From DATBGO01 sp036558005 (GTDB lineage: Bacteria; Actinomycetota; Actinomycetes; Streptosporangiales; Streptosporangiaceae): a stretch of DNA of 64,000 nucleotides. The translations under genes and the position numbers were made by a program. Below, in pieces: positions 1 to 9,118 of the stretch (position 1 is its first letter; every line of letters starts with the position of its first letter). Below the pieces are notes generated by a model. That model worked only from the letters and a program-made list of their open reading frames with translations. It did not search any database and was not told the DNA's origin. Where the stretch lies: positions 8,038 through 72,037 of the forward strand of contig DATBGO010000077.1 of the NCBI GenBank assembly GCA_036558005.1, in the 5' to 3' direction.

Positions 1-2
1 TG

Positions 3-620
3 GTGCAGGAGATCACCGGCGGCGGCGAGTACGGCGACAAGCTGCGCGCGGTCCAGGAGCGCACCCGCGGCGACCAGTTCCCCGGGCACCCCGGCAAGGG
101 CCTGCTGCACTGGTGGGAAGCCTCGATCGGGACCAACCCCAAGATCCACCGGCCGCGCGAGAACTACATGCAGGGCTGGTGCTGCGGCCTCTACGAGCGG
201 ATGCGCAGCGGGGTCGTGCACATCGGCTTCGGCACCATCGTGTCCAGCGAGCCCGAGCGCGAGGCCATCCGGCAGAACCTGGAAGCCGGGCACTTCCACG
301 TGCACCTGTACTTCCCGACCGTCACCGCGACCATGGCCGACGGCTCGCAGGAGCTGATCATCGACGAGGGGCACCTGTGCGCCCTGGACGCGCCGGAGAT
401 CCGGGCCGTCGCCGCCAAGTACGGCGACCCGGACGAGCTGCTCAGCGAGGACTGGATCCCGGCCATCCCCGGCCTGAACATGGACGGCGACTACCAGGCC
501 GACTACGCCGCCGACCCGATGGACTGGACCATGACCGAGCTGCACGTCTGCCGCCGGTGGCACAACCTCTACATGAAGATGATCTCCCCCGGTGAGGGCG
601 GCCATTCGCACCACCACTGA
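3..620 (+). CDS. C-terminal part of an unrecognised metabolic protein (5' truncated by window edge)
   Basis: The reading frame is open from the first bases of the window, so the gene probably starts upstream; the GTG at base 3 is just the first in-frame start-like codon. About 205 residues are visible, with clusters such as IGTNPKIHRP, VHIGFGT and GHFHVHLYF, an acidic middle, and a His-rich tail (GGHSHHH). The IGTNPKIHRP/HIGFGT/HVHLY pattern is loosely like M29-type aminopeptidase or NicX-type metalloenzymes, but I cannot confirm this. It lies 64 bases before an ABC importer operon on the same strand, which suggests a small-molecule catabolic role. It is a real gene with unassigned function. 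Confidence 0.6.
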   Translation: MQEITGGGEYGDKLRAVQERTRGDQFPGHPGKGLLHWWEASIGTNPKIHRPRENYMQGWCCGLYERMRSGVVHIGFGTIVSSEPEREAIRQNLEAGHFHVHLYFPTVTATMADGSQELIIDEGHLCALDAPEIRAVAAKYGDPDELLSEDWIPAIPGLNMDGDYQADYAADPMDWTMTELHVCRRWHNLYMKMISPGEGGHSHHH

Positions 621-684
621 GCAACGTCGTCACGCCGCGGCTGCGCGGTAACCGCCCGCGGCATACCGGTCTGGGGGGTAGTCC

Positions 685-1794
685 TTGGCAGTCACCAATT
701 CCATTCCCGGGGTGGGCGTCCCGCCGGCCCGGCCGCCAGGGGGATTGCGGGGGATGGGCCGGCTGCGCTCGCTGGGGCGCCAGCACCGGCTGGCCCGCTA
801 CATCGGGCTGCGGGTCCTGCTGCTGGTCCCGCAGCTGCTCGGCATCACGTTCGTCACCTTCATCCTGATCAGGCTGCTGCCCGGCGACCCGGCCTACCTG
901 CTGGCCGGGCCGACCGCGACCAAGGCGACGATCGCCCAGATCCGGCGCAGCCTGGGGCTGAACCGGCCGCTGCTGGTGCAGTTCTGGCTGTACCTGGACG
1001 GCCTGCTGCACGGCAACCTGGGCCAGTCGTTCCGCACCGGCAAGCCGGTCCTCTACGACGCGGCGCACCGGCTGCCCGCCACCCTGGAACTGATCATCCC
1101 GACCCTGGCCATCGGCCTGGCGGTGGGCATCTCGCTGGGCGTGTACGCGGCCTTCCACGAGGGGTCGGCGGCCGAGCGGGTGCTGTCGATCTACGCCAGG
1201 CTGGCCGGCTCGCTGCCCGAGTGGTGGCTCGGCCTGATCCTGATCTTCTTCTTCTACTTCAAGCTGCGCTGGGCGCCGCCGCCGCTGGGGCGGCTGGGCA
1301 TCACCACCGCCGCGCCCGCCTCCATCACCAACTCCTACGTGCTGGACAGCCTGCTCACCGGCAACTGGGCCGCGCTGCAGTCCGCGCTGGCGCACCTGGT
1401 ACTGCCGATCCTCACCTTCAGCGTCGCGGCGGTCGCCCCGTTCATGAAGATGACCAGGGCCACCATGATCGAGACGCTGAACTCCGACTACATCAGGAAC
1501 GCGGCCGCGCTCGGGCTGCCGCGCCGGGCCATCACCCGCACCGCGCTGAAGAACTCGCTGCCGCCGGTGGTGACCCTGGCCGGGTTCCTGTCCAGCTACC
1601 TGATCGGCGGCTCGGTGCTGATCGAGACCGTCTTCTCCTGGGGCGGCTTCGGCCAGTACGCGGTCCAGTCGCTGGTGAACTCCGACTACGCGGCCTTGCA
1701 GGGCTTCGTGCTGGTCAGCGCGGTGTTCACGCTCGCCGTGTACTTCATCGTCGACCTGCTCTACCTCGCGCTCGACCCGAGAATCCAGTACTAG
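685..1794 (+). CDS. ABC transporter permease, DppB/OppB type
   Basis: First permease of a peptide/nickel-type ABC importer in the cytoplasmic membrane. The start is TTG with a G-rich site (ggggggta) 4 bases upstream. The N-terminus is about 45 residues longer than usual, then a first TM segment carrying the DppB signature (LLGITFVTFILIRLLPGDPA), several TM helices and a typical EAA loop (NSDYIRNAAALGLPRR) followed by NSLPPVVT. The 369-residue length exceeds the common 310-330 because of that extension; an internal ATG at 754 could be the true start. The next gene begins 10 bases after the stop, so the operon is tight. Confidence 0.93.
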   Translation: MAVTNSIPGVGVPPARPPGGLRGMGRLRSLGRQHRLARYIGLRVLLLVPQLLGITFVTFILIRLLPGDPAYLLAGPTATKATIAQIRRSLGLNRPLLVQFWLYLDGLLHGNLGQSFRTGKPVLYDAAHRLPATLELIIPTLAIGLAVGISLGVYAAFHEGSAAERVLSIYARLAGSLPEWWLGLILIFFFYFKLRWAPPPLGRLGITTAAPASITNSYVLDSLLTGNWAALQSALAHLVLPILTFSVAAVAPFMKMTRATMIETLNSDYIRNAAALGLPRRAITRTALKNSLPPVVTLAGFLSSYLIGGSVLIETVFSWGGFGQYAVQSLVNSDYAALQGFVLVSAVFTLAVYFIVDLLYLALDPRIQY

Positions 1795-1804
1795 GGGTGA
1801 ATCG

Positions 1805-2665
1805 GTGACCACCGTTCGCTACCTGCGCCATTACCTCTGGCGGCACCCGACCGCGCTGGCCGGCGTCGTCATCTCGGTGCTGCTCGTCCTGCTGATCCCG
1901 CTGGCCCCGCTGATCGTGCCGTTCTCTGCGACCGCGCCCAACGCCGGGCAGGGACTGCTGCCGCCCAGCGCCAGCCACTGGTTCGGCACCGACACCAACG
2001 GGACCGACATCCTGTCCCGGGTCCTCTACGCGCCCCGGATCGACCTGCTGATCGCGATGTCGGGCACCGCGATCTCGTTCGCGATCGGCTCGGTGCTCGG
2101 CGTGATCGTGGGCTTCCTTTCCGGGCGGCCCGGCCCGGGCGGGTGGTTCGCCGAGACCGTGATGCGGGTGGCCGACATCGTCCAGGCGTTCCCGGTGTTC
2201 GTGCTGGCGCTCGCGCTGGTCGCGGTGCTCGGCAACTCGGCCAGGAACGTGGTGGCCGCGATCGCGTTCCTCAACATCCCGGTCTACCTGCGGCTGGTGC
2301 GGGCCAGGGCGCTGTCGGTCCGGTCCCGCACCTACATCGACGCGGCCAGGTGCGGCGGCGCGGGTGACCTGCGCACGGTGTCCGGGCACCTGCTGCCCAA
2401 CTGCCTGACGCCCGCGTTCGCACAGGTCTCGGTGAACTTCGGCTGGGCGATCCTGCTGACCGCCGGGCTCAGCTTCGTCGGCGCCGGGGTGGTGCCGCCG
2501 ACGCCGGAGTGGGGGCTGATGGTGAGCCAGGGCTCGCCGAACATCATCACCGGGCAGTGGTGGCCCTCGCTGTTCCCCGGGCTCGCGATCGCGGTGGCGG
2601 TGCTCGGCTTCGCGCTGCTGGGCGAGACCCTGGAGCACGTCCTGGACCCGGCGCAATGGCGGTGA
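1805..2665 (+). CDS. ABC transporter permease, DppC/OppC type
   Basis: Second permease of the same importer, 286 residues, GTG start 10 bases after the previous stop. It shows the DppC pattern: a single N-terminal TM (ALAGVVISVLLVLLIPLAPL), the periplasmic motif HWFGTDTNGTDILSRVLYAP, then the permease core with an EAA loop (RSRTYIDAARCGGAGDLR) and a terminal LLGETLEHVLDPAQ segment. Its last 10 bases overlap the start of the first ATPase gene, which implies translational coupling. Confidence 0.95.
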   Translation: MTTVRYLRHYLWRHPTALAGVVISVLLVLLIPLAPLIVPFSATAPNAGQGLLPPSASHWFGTDTNGTDILSRVLYAPRIDLLIAMSGTAISFAIGSVLGVIVGFLSGRPGPGGWFAETVMRVADIVQAFPVFVLALALVAVLGNSARNVVAAIAFLNIPVYLRLVRARALSVRSRTYIDAARCGGAGDLRTVSGHLLPNCLTPAFAQVSVNFGWAILLTAGLSFVGAGVVPPTPEWGLMVSQGSPNIITGQWWPSLFPGLAIAVAVLGFALLGETLEHVLDPAQWR

Positions 2666-3720
2666 CCACGGGCCCGGCCGCCGCGGCCGCCCCGTCCCGG
2701 CCCGGCGGCCCGCTGCTGCGGATCAGCGGGCTGTCGGTCGAGCTGTCGGGGTACCGGCAGTCGGGCACCCTGGTCAGCGACGTGGACCTGGAGGTCGGCC
2801 AGAACGAGACCGTCGGCGTCGTCGGCGAGACCGGCTCGGGCAAGTCGAGCCTGATCCTCGCGGTGCTGAACCTGCTGCCCCGGGGCATGCGGGTGGCCGG
2901 GGGCCAGGTCCGCTACCGCGGCCAGGACCTGCTCAGCCTGCCCGCCGACGACGTGCGCAAGCTGCGCGGCGCGCAGCTGTCGTTCATCCCGTCCAACCCG
3001 CGCTCCAGCCTCGACCCGGTCCGCCGGGTCGGCGAGACGCTGGTCGCCGCGATCCAGGCGCACCGCAGGATCCCGCGCAACGAGGCGCTGGACCGGGCCC
3101 GCGACATGCTGCGCCAGGTCGGCATCCCCGACCCGCAGGCCCGGCTGCGCAGCTACCCGTTCGAGCTCAGCGGCGGGATGGCGCAACGGGTCGCGATCGC
3201 GCTCGCGCTGATCAACGGGCCGCGGCTGCTGCTGGCCGACGAGCCGACCAGCGGCCTGGACGTCACCATCCAGGCTCAGGTGCTCGAGCTGCTCAGCTCG
3301 CTGGAGGCCAGCTACGGCACCGGCACGCTGATGGTGACCAGGGACCTGTCGATCGTCGCCCACCACTGCGACAGCGTCGGGGTGATGTTCGCGGGCTGGC
3401 TGGTCGAGCGCAGCGACGTGCGGTCGTTCTTCGCCGCGCCGCTGCACCCCTACAGCACCAGCATCCTGGCCGCGGCCGACTACCGGCGGGACCGGAAGAG
3501 CCAGTATGAACGCAAGGCCCCCGGTAGCCGTCCCGAGGCGGCCAGCCTGTCCCCGGCTGGCCCCCCCGGCACCGGCCAGTGCATCTTCGTCCGCGGCTGC
3601 AAGCTGGCCACCGACGTCTGCCGTCAGTCGATGCCGCCGCTGACCCAGGTGTCGCCGGGCCGGCTCGTGCGCTGCCACGTCGCCGCCGCGTCGGGAGGGC
3701 TGCCCGATGGCCCTGCTTGA
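2656..3720 (+). CDS. ABC transporter ATP-binding protein, DppD/OppD type, with altered switch residue
   Basis: First nucleotide-binding subunit of the importer. I chose the ATG at 2656, which overlaps the permease stop, because residues before it in this frame are out-of-frame permease sequence; this gives 354 aa. Walker A GETGSGKS lies at about residues 57-64, followed by a signature LSGGM, Walker B LLLADEP and D-loop SGLD. The H-loop normally reads THDL; here it is TRDL (codon 3340-3342, Arg229), so the catalytic switch histidine is replaced. The C-terminus keeps the oligopeptide-type cysteine module (C-x6-C-x6-C, later C). The family often pairs one degenerate with one competent ATPase, and the partner downstream has an intact H-loop. 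Confidence 0.93.
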   Translation: MAVTTGPAAAAAPSRPGGPLLRISGLSVELSGYRQSGTLVSDVDLEVGQNETVGVVGETGSGKSSLILAVLNLLPRGMRVAGGQVRYRGQDLLSLPADDVRKLRGAQLSFIPSNPRSSLDPVRRVGETLVAAIQAHRRIPRNEALDRARDMLRQVGIPDPQARLRSYPFELSGGMAQRVAIALALINGPRLLLADEPTSGLDVTIQAQVLELLSSLEASYGTGTLMVTRDLSIVAHHCDSVGVMFAGWLVERSDVRSFFAAPLHPYSTSILAAADYRRDRKSQYERKAPGSRPEAASLSPAGPPGTGQCIFVRGCKLATDVCRQSMPPLTQVSPGRLVRCHVAAASGGLPDGPA

Positions 3721-4702
3721 GGTGCGGGCGCTGCGCAAGGAGTTCCCGATCCGCGGCGGCGGGGCGGTGCACGCGGTCAACGGGGTGTCCTTCGACGTCG
3801 AGCCGGGGGAGACGCTCGGCCTGGTCGGGGAGAGCGGCTCGGGCAAGACCACGGTCGGGCGGCTGCTGGTCAAGCTGCTCGACGCGACCGGGGGCAGCAT
3901 CGTGTTCAAGGGCACCGACATCACCGGGCTGCGCGCCCGGGCGTTCCGGCCGCTGCGGGCCTGCGCGCAGATGGTGTTCCAGGACCCGGCCGACTCGCTG
4001 AACCCGCGGCTGACCGTCATGGACGCCATCCGCGGCCCGCTGGTGAGCCTCGGGCAGCTGGACGCCAGGGCCCAGCAGGCCCGGGTCCGCGAGCTGATCG
4101 AGATGGTCGAGCTGGAAGAGCGCAACCTGCCGATGTACCCGCACCAGATGTCGGCCGGGCAGCAGCAGCGGGTCGGCATCGCCAGGGCGCTGGCCACCCG
4201 GCCGGACCTGGTCGTGCTGGACGAGCCGATCTCGAACCTGGACCCGATGGTGCGGGCCGGCGTGCTGAATACGCTGCGCGATATCCAGGAGCAGACCGGG
4301 GTCGCCTATGTTTTCATTTCCCACGACCTTTCCACGATCGAGGAAGTGTCCCACCGGGTCGCCATCATGTATCTCGGCGAAATCGCCGAGATGGGCAGCA
4401 CCGAGGTTATTTTCGGGCGGCAGATGCACCCCTACAGCCGGGCCCTGCTCTCCTCGGTGCTCTATCCCGACCCGGACCTGGTCGTGCCGCGGTTCCCCCT
4501 GGTAGGGGAGATCCCGAGCCCGATCAACCTGCCCAGGGGCTGCTACCTGGCCGGCCGCTGCCCGCTCGCCGACGAGCATTGCACGGTTGCCCACCCGGAG
4601 CTGCGTGAATTTGAAGGAGGTCGCAGATCAGCATGTCACCACGCGGAGGACGTGGCCGCATTCGAGGCGGCCCGCGCCGAAAATACCGCGGATTCGCACT
4701 AG
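3707..4702 (+). CDS. ABC transporter ATP-binding protein, DppF/OppF type
   Basis: Second ATPase of the importer, 331 aa. The ATG at 3707 overlaps the preceding gene by 14 bases. It has all catalytic elements: Walker A GESGSGKTT, a signature in the form MSAGQQQR, Walker B LVVLDEP, D-loop SNLD and an H-loop histidine in ISHDL. The C-terminal cysteine module is present (CYLAGRCPLADEHC, then ACHH), as in DppD/DppF proteins. With the upstream subunit it should form the heterodimeric engine energising substrate uptake. Confidence 0.94.
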   Translation: MALLEVRALRKEFPIRGGGAVHAVNGVSFDVEPGETLGLVGESGSGKTTVGRLLVKLLDATGGSIVFKGTDITGLRARAFRPLRACAQMVFQDPADSLNPRLTVMDAIRGPLVSLGQLDARAQQARVRELIEMVELEERNLPMYPHQMSAGQQQRVGIARALATRPDLVVLDEPISNLDPMVRAGVLNTLRDIQEQTGVAYVFISHDLSTIEEVSHRVAIMYLGEIAEMGSTEVIFGRQMHPYSRALLSSVLYPDPDLVVPRFPLVGEIPSPINLPRGCYLAGRCPLADEHCTVAHPELREFEGGRRSACHHAEDVAAFEAARAENTADSH

Positions 4703-4750
4703 TTTCCGCAGGCTGCCTTGTCGCCATGCGACCGAAAGGATTATCGCGTT

Positions 4751-6505
4751 ATGTCAAGACGACGATTGCAAATCGAGGGCCACGAGCCCGGATGCCCGGC
4801 GGTGGGGTCGCTGGCGGGCCAGCTGGGGCTGGCTGAGCCGGACCGGCGGGCGGTGCTGCGCGGTGCGCTGCTCGGCGCCGGGGTGCTGGCCATCCCCGGG
4901 CTGGCCGCGTGCAGCTCGTCGGGCGGCGGCGCGGCGGCGCCGGGGCCGTCCGCGGCGGCCAGCTTCGGCGGGAAGCACACCTCCACCAAGGACACGCTGA
5001 CCATCGCCGCGTCGGAGACGCCGGCCTCGATCGACTGGGACCTCTACCTGGACCCGGTGTCCTTCCAGTCCTACAACAACGTCTACAACACCCCGCTCAG
5101 CTGGCAGAAGGTCCCGGTGACCGGCACGCCGAACATGGTGACGTCCGACTTCCGCAACCTGGTGGGCCGGTTCGCGCAGGACTGGGAGTTCTCCAAGGAC
5201 GGCACCACCCTGACGCTGCGGTTCAAGAAGGGCGTGATGAGCCACGCCGGGAACGAGCTGGGGGCCAAGGACTTCTACTACACCAGGGCCCGCTCGCTGG
5301 GCATCGGCCAGGTCGGCACGTTCCTGCTGCACACCGCCGGGATCCTGGCACTCAAAGACATGAAGATCATGGACAAGTACACGATCAGGTGGACCTCGGC
5401 GACCGGCCCGAACCCGCTGATGGCCGCGGCCAACACCAACGTGTTCTTCAACCTCTTCGACGGCACCGAGATGAAGAAGCACGCCACCGGCGGCGATCCC
5501 TGGTCGGAGAACTGGGTCAAGACCCACTCGGCCGGCTTCGGGCCCTACAAGCTGGTCAGCATCGCCTCGGGCACCGGCATGACCTTGACCAGGCACGACG
5601 AGTACTTCGGCGGCCCGGCGCCGATCACCACGATCATCTACAAGGAAGTGCCCGAGGCGTCCAACCGGCTGGCGCTGGTCTCGACCGGCGCGGTGGACCT
5701 GGCCCAGGACCTGTCGCCGCGCCAGCTCAACAGCCTCAACGGCAACTCCGCGGTGACCGTGTACAACTCGCCGGACACCACGTTCAACTTCATCTCGATC
5801 AACGAGGCGCACTCGCCGCTGGACAACGTCAAGGTCCGGCAGGCGCTGTCCTACGCCTATCCCTACGACAAGGTCGTCCGCGACGTCTACTTCGGCCTGC
5901 AGTCCCGGTGCACCGCGCCGGTGCCCTCGCTGGTGCCCGGGTACGGCAACGTCACGCCTTACCAGACCGACCTGAACAAGGCCAAGTCACTGCTGCAGGC
6001 GGCCGGCCAGGGCAGCGGCCTGACCCTGTCGCTGCTGTATGACCTGGCCGACGCCGACGTCGAGCAGTCAGCGATCTTGTACCAGCAGAACCTGAAGCAG
6101 GCCGGGGTCACCCTGACCTTCGACCGGCAGCCGACCGCGGTGGTGGCCGAGCGGTACACCAAGAAGCAGTTCCAGCTGGTGCAGCGGGCCGACGGGCCGA
6201 TCCAGCCCGACCTCAACTACGGGCTCGGCCTGTTCTACCTGAGCGCGAACGAGCAGCGGCAGTGCTGCAACTACGTCGGGTTCGCCTCGGCGCACATCGA
6301 CCAGCTGATCACCAAGGGCGCGCAGATCTTCAACCCGGCGCAGCGGCTGACCGCGAACAAGGCGATCATGCCGCTGATCATGGACCAGGCGCCCTACATC
6401 TGGATCACCAACGTGGGCTTCCACGTCGCCGCGGCGGCGAACCTGCGCGGGATGAACTACGAGAGTCCCGACTCGGTGCTCTTCCAGAACCTCTACTTCA
6501 CCTGA
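4751..6505 (+). CDS. extracellular substrate-binding lipoprotein of the importer (SBP_bac_5)
   Basis: Captures the transported solute outside the membrane. The ATG at 4751 follows a good ribosome site (gaaagga, 4734-4740), which is better than an upstream in-frame ATG at 4718; product 584 aa. Near residue 35 is a twin-arginine stretch (DRRAVLRG) with a hydrophobic core and lipobox LAAC, so this is a Tat-type lipoprotein. The mature part has SBP_bac_5 features (DTLTIAASETPASIDWDLY; LDNVKVRQALSYAYPYDKVV). Substrate could be peptides, nickel chelates, opines or another small amide; the sequence does not decide. It closes the five-gene importer operon. Confidence 0.94.
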   Translation: MSRRRLQIEGHEPGCPAVGSLAGQLGLAEPDRRAVLRGALLGAGVLAIPGLAACSSSGGGAAAPGPSAAASFGGKHTSTKDTLTIAASETPASIDWDLYLDPVSFQSYNNVYNTPLSWQKVPVTGTPNMVTSDFRNLVGRFAQDWEFSKDGTTLTLRFKKGVMSHAGNELGAKDFYYTRARSLGIGQVGTFLLHTAGILALKDMKIMDKYTIRWTSATGPNPLMAAANTNVFFNLFDGTEMKKHATGGDPWSENWVKTHSAGFGPYKLVSIASGTGMTLTRHDEYFGGPAPITTIIYKEVPEASNRLALVSTGAVDLAQDLSPRQLNSLNGNSAVTVYNSPDTTFNFISINEAHSPLDNVKVRQALSYAYPYDKVVRDVYFGLQSRCTAPVPSLVPGYGNVTPYQTDLNKAKSLLQAAGQGSGLTLSLLYDLADADVEQSAILYQQNLKQAGVTLTFDRQPTAVVAERYTKKQFQLVQRADGPIQPDLNYGLGLFYLSANEQRQCCNYVGFASAHIDQLITKGAQIFNPAQRLTANKAIMPLIMDQAPYIWITNVGFHVAAAANLRGMNYESPDSVLFQNLYFT

Positions 6506-6569
6506 CGTCCGCACCACAGGCCGCGCGGCTGGCGGCTGCGGCCGCCCGCCAGCGCAGAGACGGGAATCC

Positions 6570-7055
6570 ATGGCTGATACGACACTCTCACTCGAGCAGC
6601 GGGTGGCCCGGCTGGAGCATGCCGAGGCGATCAGGCAGCTGCAGGCGCGGTACGCCGCGGTCTGCGACGACCACTACAACCCCGCCAAGATGATCGAGCT
6701 GTTCACCGAGGACGGCGTGTGGGACGGTACCGCGGCCGGGCTGGCCAGGGTGCAGGGCCGGGAGGCGCTGCGGGCTCACTTCGCCGCGGCCGGCGACTAC
6801 TTCAAGTGGGCGTTCCACCTGATGATCGCGCCCGACATCACCGTGGCCGCGGACGGCCAGAGCGCGCGCGGCTCCTGGTACCTGCTGGAGCCGGCCTCGC
6901 TGGCCGAGGCGCAGGGGCCGGCGCCGTACTGGCTCGGCTCGGTGTACGACATCACCTACGCCAACACCGGCGGGCGGTGGCTGTTCAAGGTGATGGCGAT
7001 CGACAGCCGGCTGTGGGCGGCGCACGCCACCGGCTGGAACGAGGAGGGGAAATAG
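6570..7055 (+). CDS. SnoaL-like / NTF2-fold small enzyme
   Basis: 161 aa, ATG 64 bases after the substrate-binding protein and on the same strand, so possibly the last gene of that operon. The N-terminal helix (EQRVARLEHAEAIRQLQARYA) and the pattern CDDHYNP...LFTEDGVWDGT...GREALRAHF are typical of SnoaL_4/SnoaL-like cone-barrel proteins. Such proteins act as hydroxylases, dehydratases, isomerases or lyases on small ligands; the reaction here is unknown. The length matches the family. Confidence 0.85.
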   Translation: MADTTLSLEQRVARLEHAEAIRQLQARYAAVCDDHYNPAKMIELFTEDGVWDGTAAGLARVQGREALRAHFAAAGDYFKWAFHLMIAPDITVAADGQSARGSWYLLEPASLAEAQGPAPYWLGSVYDITYANTGGRWLFKVMAIDSRLWAAHATGWNEEGK

Positions 7056-7126
7056 CCAGCGGGCAGCGTGGCCGTGATCGCGCTGAACGGCCGCGCTGCC
7101 CGCGCGGACTGGGCTCCGGCCGGCCG

Positions 7127-7660
7127 CTACTTGGCCCCGGTGCCGAAGTAGTGGAACGTCGGTCCCAGGTGCTGCTGCACGATGATCTTGTGCGAGTTAC
7201 CCCAGGCGGAGCAGCCGCCAACCCGGTAGCAGATGCGTTTCTGCATGGTGATGGAATACCCGTGATAGCGGAAGCCGACGTCGAACCAGCCGCTGCCGCC
7301 GGGCTTGATGGTGACCGAGTTGCCCGCGGTGACGGTGGAGGTATAGCTGACGCTGAAGCCGACCGACGCCGAGATCTCCGCCTTGGTGTAGCCGAAGGTC
7401 ACGCTGATCGTCGTTGACACGCTCTTGCCCTTGGAGCAGCTGGCCGTCTGCGTGTAATTGGCCTTGCTGACGAACTCGCAGCGGACCCAGTCGCCGCTGA
7501 AGATGCCCCTGCTGGTCTTGTGGATCCCGCGGTACTCATACCAGTGCGGGTTGACCGCGGTGGGCGCGGTGGGGGCGGCCAGCGCCGGCCCGGCCATTGC
7601 CGTGGTGGTGGCGACGGCCATTAACAAGCCGGCGGCCAGCAGCCCTGCCCGGAATCTCAT
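7127..7660 (-). CDS. secreted beta-rich protein of unknown function
   Basis: 177 aa with a Sec signal peptide (MRFRAGLL core, cleavage likely after GPALA near residue 28). The mature part has four cysteines (in VRCEF, TASCS, KRICY and VGGCS), consistent with two disulfides, and a long stretch (about residues 70-105) that alternates small/polar Ser/Thr with hydrophobic residues. This is the composition of amphipathic beta-hairpins found in secreted pore-forming or surface-binding proteins. It is preceded by its own promoter region and convergent with the SnoaL gene. I do not recognise the family, and a toxin role is speculation. Confidence 0.75.
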   Translation of the reverse strand: MRFRAGLLAAGLLMAVATTTAMAGPALAAPTAPTAVNPHWYEYRGIHKTSRGIFSGDWVRCEFVSKANYTQTASCSKGKSVSTTISVTFGYTKAEISASVGFSVSYTSTVTAGNSVTIKPGGSGWFDVGFRYHGYSITMQKRICYRVGGCSAWGNSHKIIVQQHLGPTFHYFGTGAK

Positions 7661-7824
7661 TGAGTAGCTCCCTCCATTGGCGAGTGTGGTACCTCATGCT
7701 CCGGTGTCCCGGAAGTGTTGTCAATACGTCCGTCTATGTACACATTTGCCACGCGCACTGAACGGCTTTCCCTCAATCCGACATATGTAGGGTGCGGCCG
7801 GCATACGGCGCGTAAGGTAAAGGC

Positions 7825-8952
7825 ATGGCAAAGGCGGATCGCATCCTGGTCGTCGGGGGCGGGATAGCCGGGCTGTCGGCGGCGATCGCGCTGCGCCGCC
7901 AGGGCTACGCCCCTGAACTAGCCGAGCGCGCGCCCGGCTGGCCCGCGGCCGGGGCCGGGATCGCGCTGTACGCCAACGGGGTGCGGGTGCTGGGCGAGCT
8001 CGGCGTGGGGGAGCAGGTCTGCGCGGCGGCGGCGCGGCTGCGGCGGTGGGAGTTCCGCGACGAGCGGGACCGGCCGTTGTGTGCGACCGACCTGGACGAG
8101 CTGTGGGCGGATGCGGGCCCGTCGGTGGGGATCGAGCGGGTCGCCCTGCAGGACGCGCTGCTGACCGGTGCCGCCGGCCTGCCCGCCCGGCTGGGGACTG
8201 GCGTTACCGCCCTGACCGAGGACGGCGAGCGGGTGTCGGTCACCTTCAGCGACGGCTCATCGGGCCGCTACGACCTGGTGGTCGGCGCCGACGGCATCTA
8301 CTCGACCGTGCGCGCGCAGCTCATCAGCCAGGCGCCGCCGCGATACGCCGGCCTGGTCGCCTGGCGGGCGGTGGCCGGCACCAGGCCGGACGGGGTGACC
8401 GGGGTGACCATCCTGGTGGGGGAGGGCAGCTTCGCCGGCCTGGTCCCGGTGGGCGGGAGCCGCACCTACGGGTTCGCGGCGGTCAGCGGGGAGCGCTTCG
8501 ACGACCCGGCGGCCGGGCGGCTGGCCCGGCTGCGGGACCGGTTCGGCGGCTTCGGCGGGCCGGTGCCGGCCTTCCTGGCCGCGCTGGAGCACGACGGGCA
8601 GCTGCACTCCGGGCCGATCGAGTGGGTCGAGCTGGACCGGTGGCACACCGGCCGGGTCGTGCTGATCGGCGACGCCGCCCACGCCAGCACGCCGCACCTG
8701 GGCGAGGGCGGCAGCATGGCGCTGGAGGACGCGCTCGTGCTGGCGGCCGAGCTGCGCGCCGCGGACACGGTCGAGCAGGCGCTGCCCGCCTTCGCGGCCC
8801 GGCGCCGGCCCCGGGTGCGCTGGGTCCAGGAACAGAGCCGGGCGGCGGCGGGCGCCTGGGTGCTGCCGCCGCCCGTCCGCGACGCGGCCCTGCGCGAGCG
8901 CGGCGACCAGATGCTGCGCGACCGTTACCGCCCGCTGATCGCCCCGCCCTGA
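7825..8952 (+). CDS. FAD-dependent monooxygenase (PHBH-type fold)
   Basis: 375 aa flavoprotein hydroxylase. It has the N-terminal dinucleotide motif GGGIAG (residues ~10-15), the DG motif (VGADGIYSTVR) and the GD motif (VVLIGDAAHASTP) followed by GEGGSMALEDALVLA. These three motifs in order define the class A flavin aromatic hydroxylases (salicylate / 3-hydroxybenzoate hydroxylase, zeaxanthin epoxidase relatives). The substrate is not predictable. Single gene with its own promoter region, divergent from the secreted protein. Confidence 0.93.
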   Translation: MAKADRILVVGGGIAGLSAAIALRRQGYAPELAERAPGWPAAGAGIALYANGVRVLGELGVGEQVCAAAARLRRWEFRDERDRPLCATDLDELWADAGPSVGIERVALQDALLTGAAGLPARLGTGVTALTEDGERVSVTFSDGSSGRYDLVVGADGIYSTVRAQLISQAPPRYAGLVAWRAVAGTRPDGVTGVTILVGEGSFAGLVPVGGSRTYGFAAVSGERFDDPAAGRLARLRDRFGGFGGPVPAFLAALEHDGQLHSGPIEWVELDRWHTGRVVLIGDAAHASTPHLGEGGSMALEDALVLAAELRAADTVEQALPAFAARRRPRVRWVQEQSRAAAGAWVLPPPVRDAALRERGDQMLRDRYRPLIAPP

Positions 8953-9118
8953 CCCCGCCCGCTCGTGCCCGCCCCGTTCCGTCCCCGGCCCCGGCCCCGG
9001 CCCCGCGGTCCTTACCAGATGATGGCTGCTGCGGGACTTGACGATACAGCGGCCGGCCACCAGGCTCAGGTCAGCGGAAATTGGCCGCAATGGGCCGGGA
9101 AATAACTGGGGGGCATCA
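8953..9118. other. intergenic spacer with GGCCCC-type short tandem repeat
   Basis: Non-coding spacer between the monooxygenase and the small CxxC gene. Around 8981-9005 there are about four copies of the hexamer ccggcc/ccccgg in tandem. No hairpin followed by a T-run is seen, so a terminator is not clear. Confidence 0.4.

Noticed and set aside
442..4197. Long minus-strand reading frames (442-1812, 1745-2656, 2332-4197) opposite the ABC importer
   Set aside because: They are Arg/Gln/Pro-rich antisense shadows of clearly assigned permease and ATPase genes; no domains and no ribosome sites.
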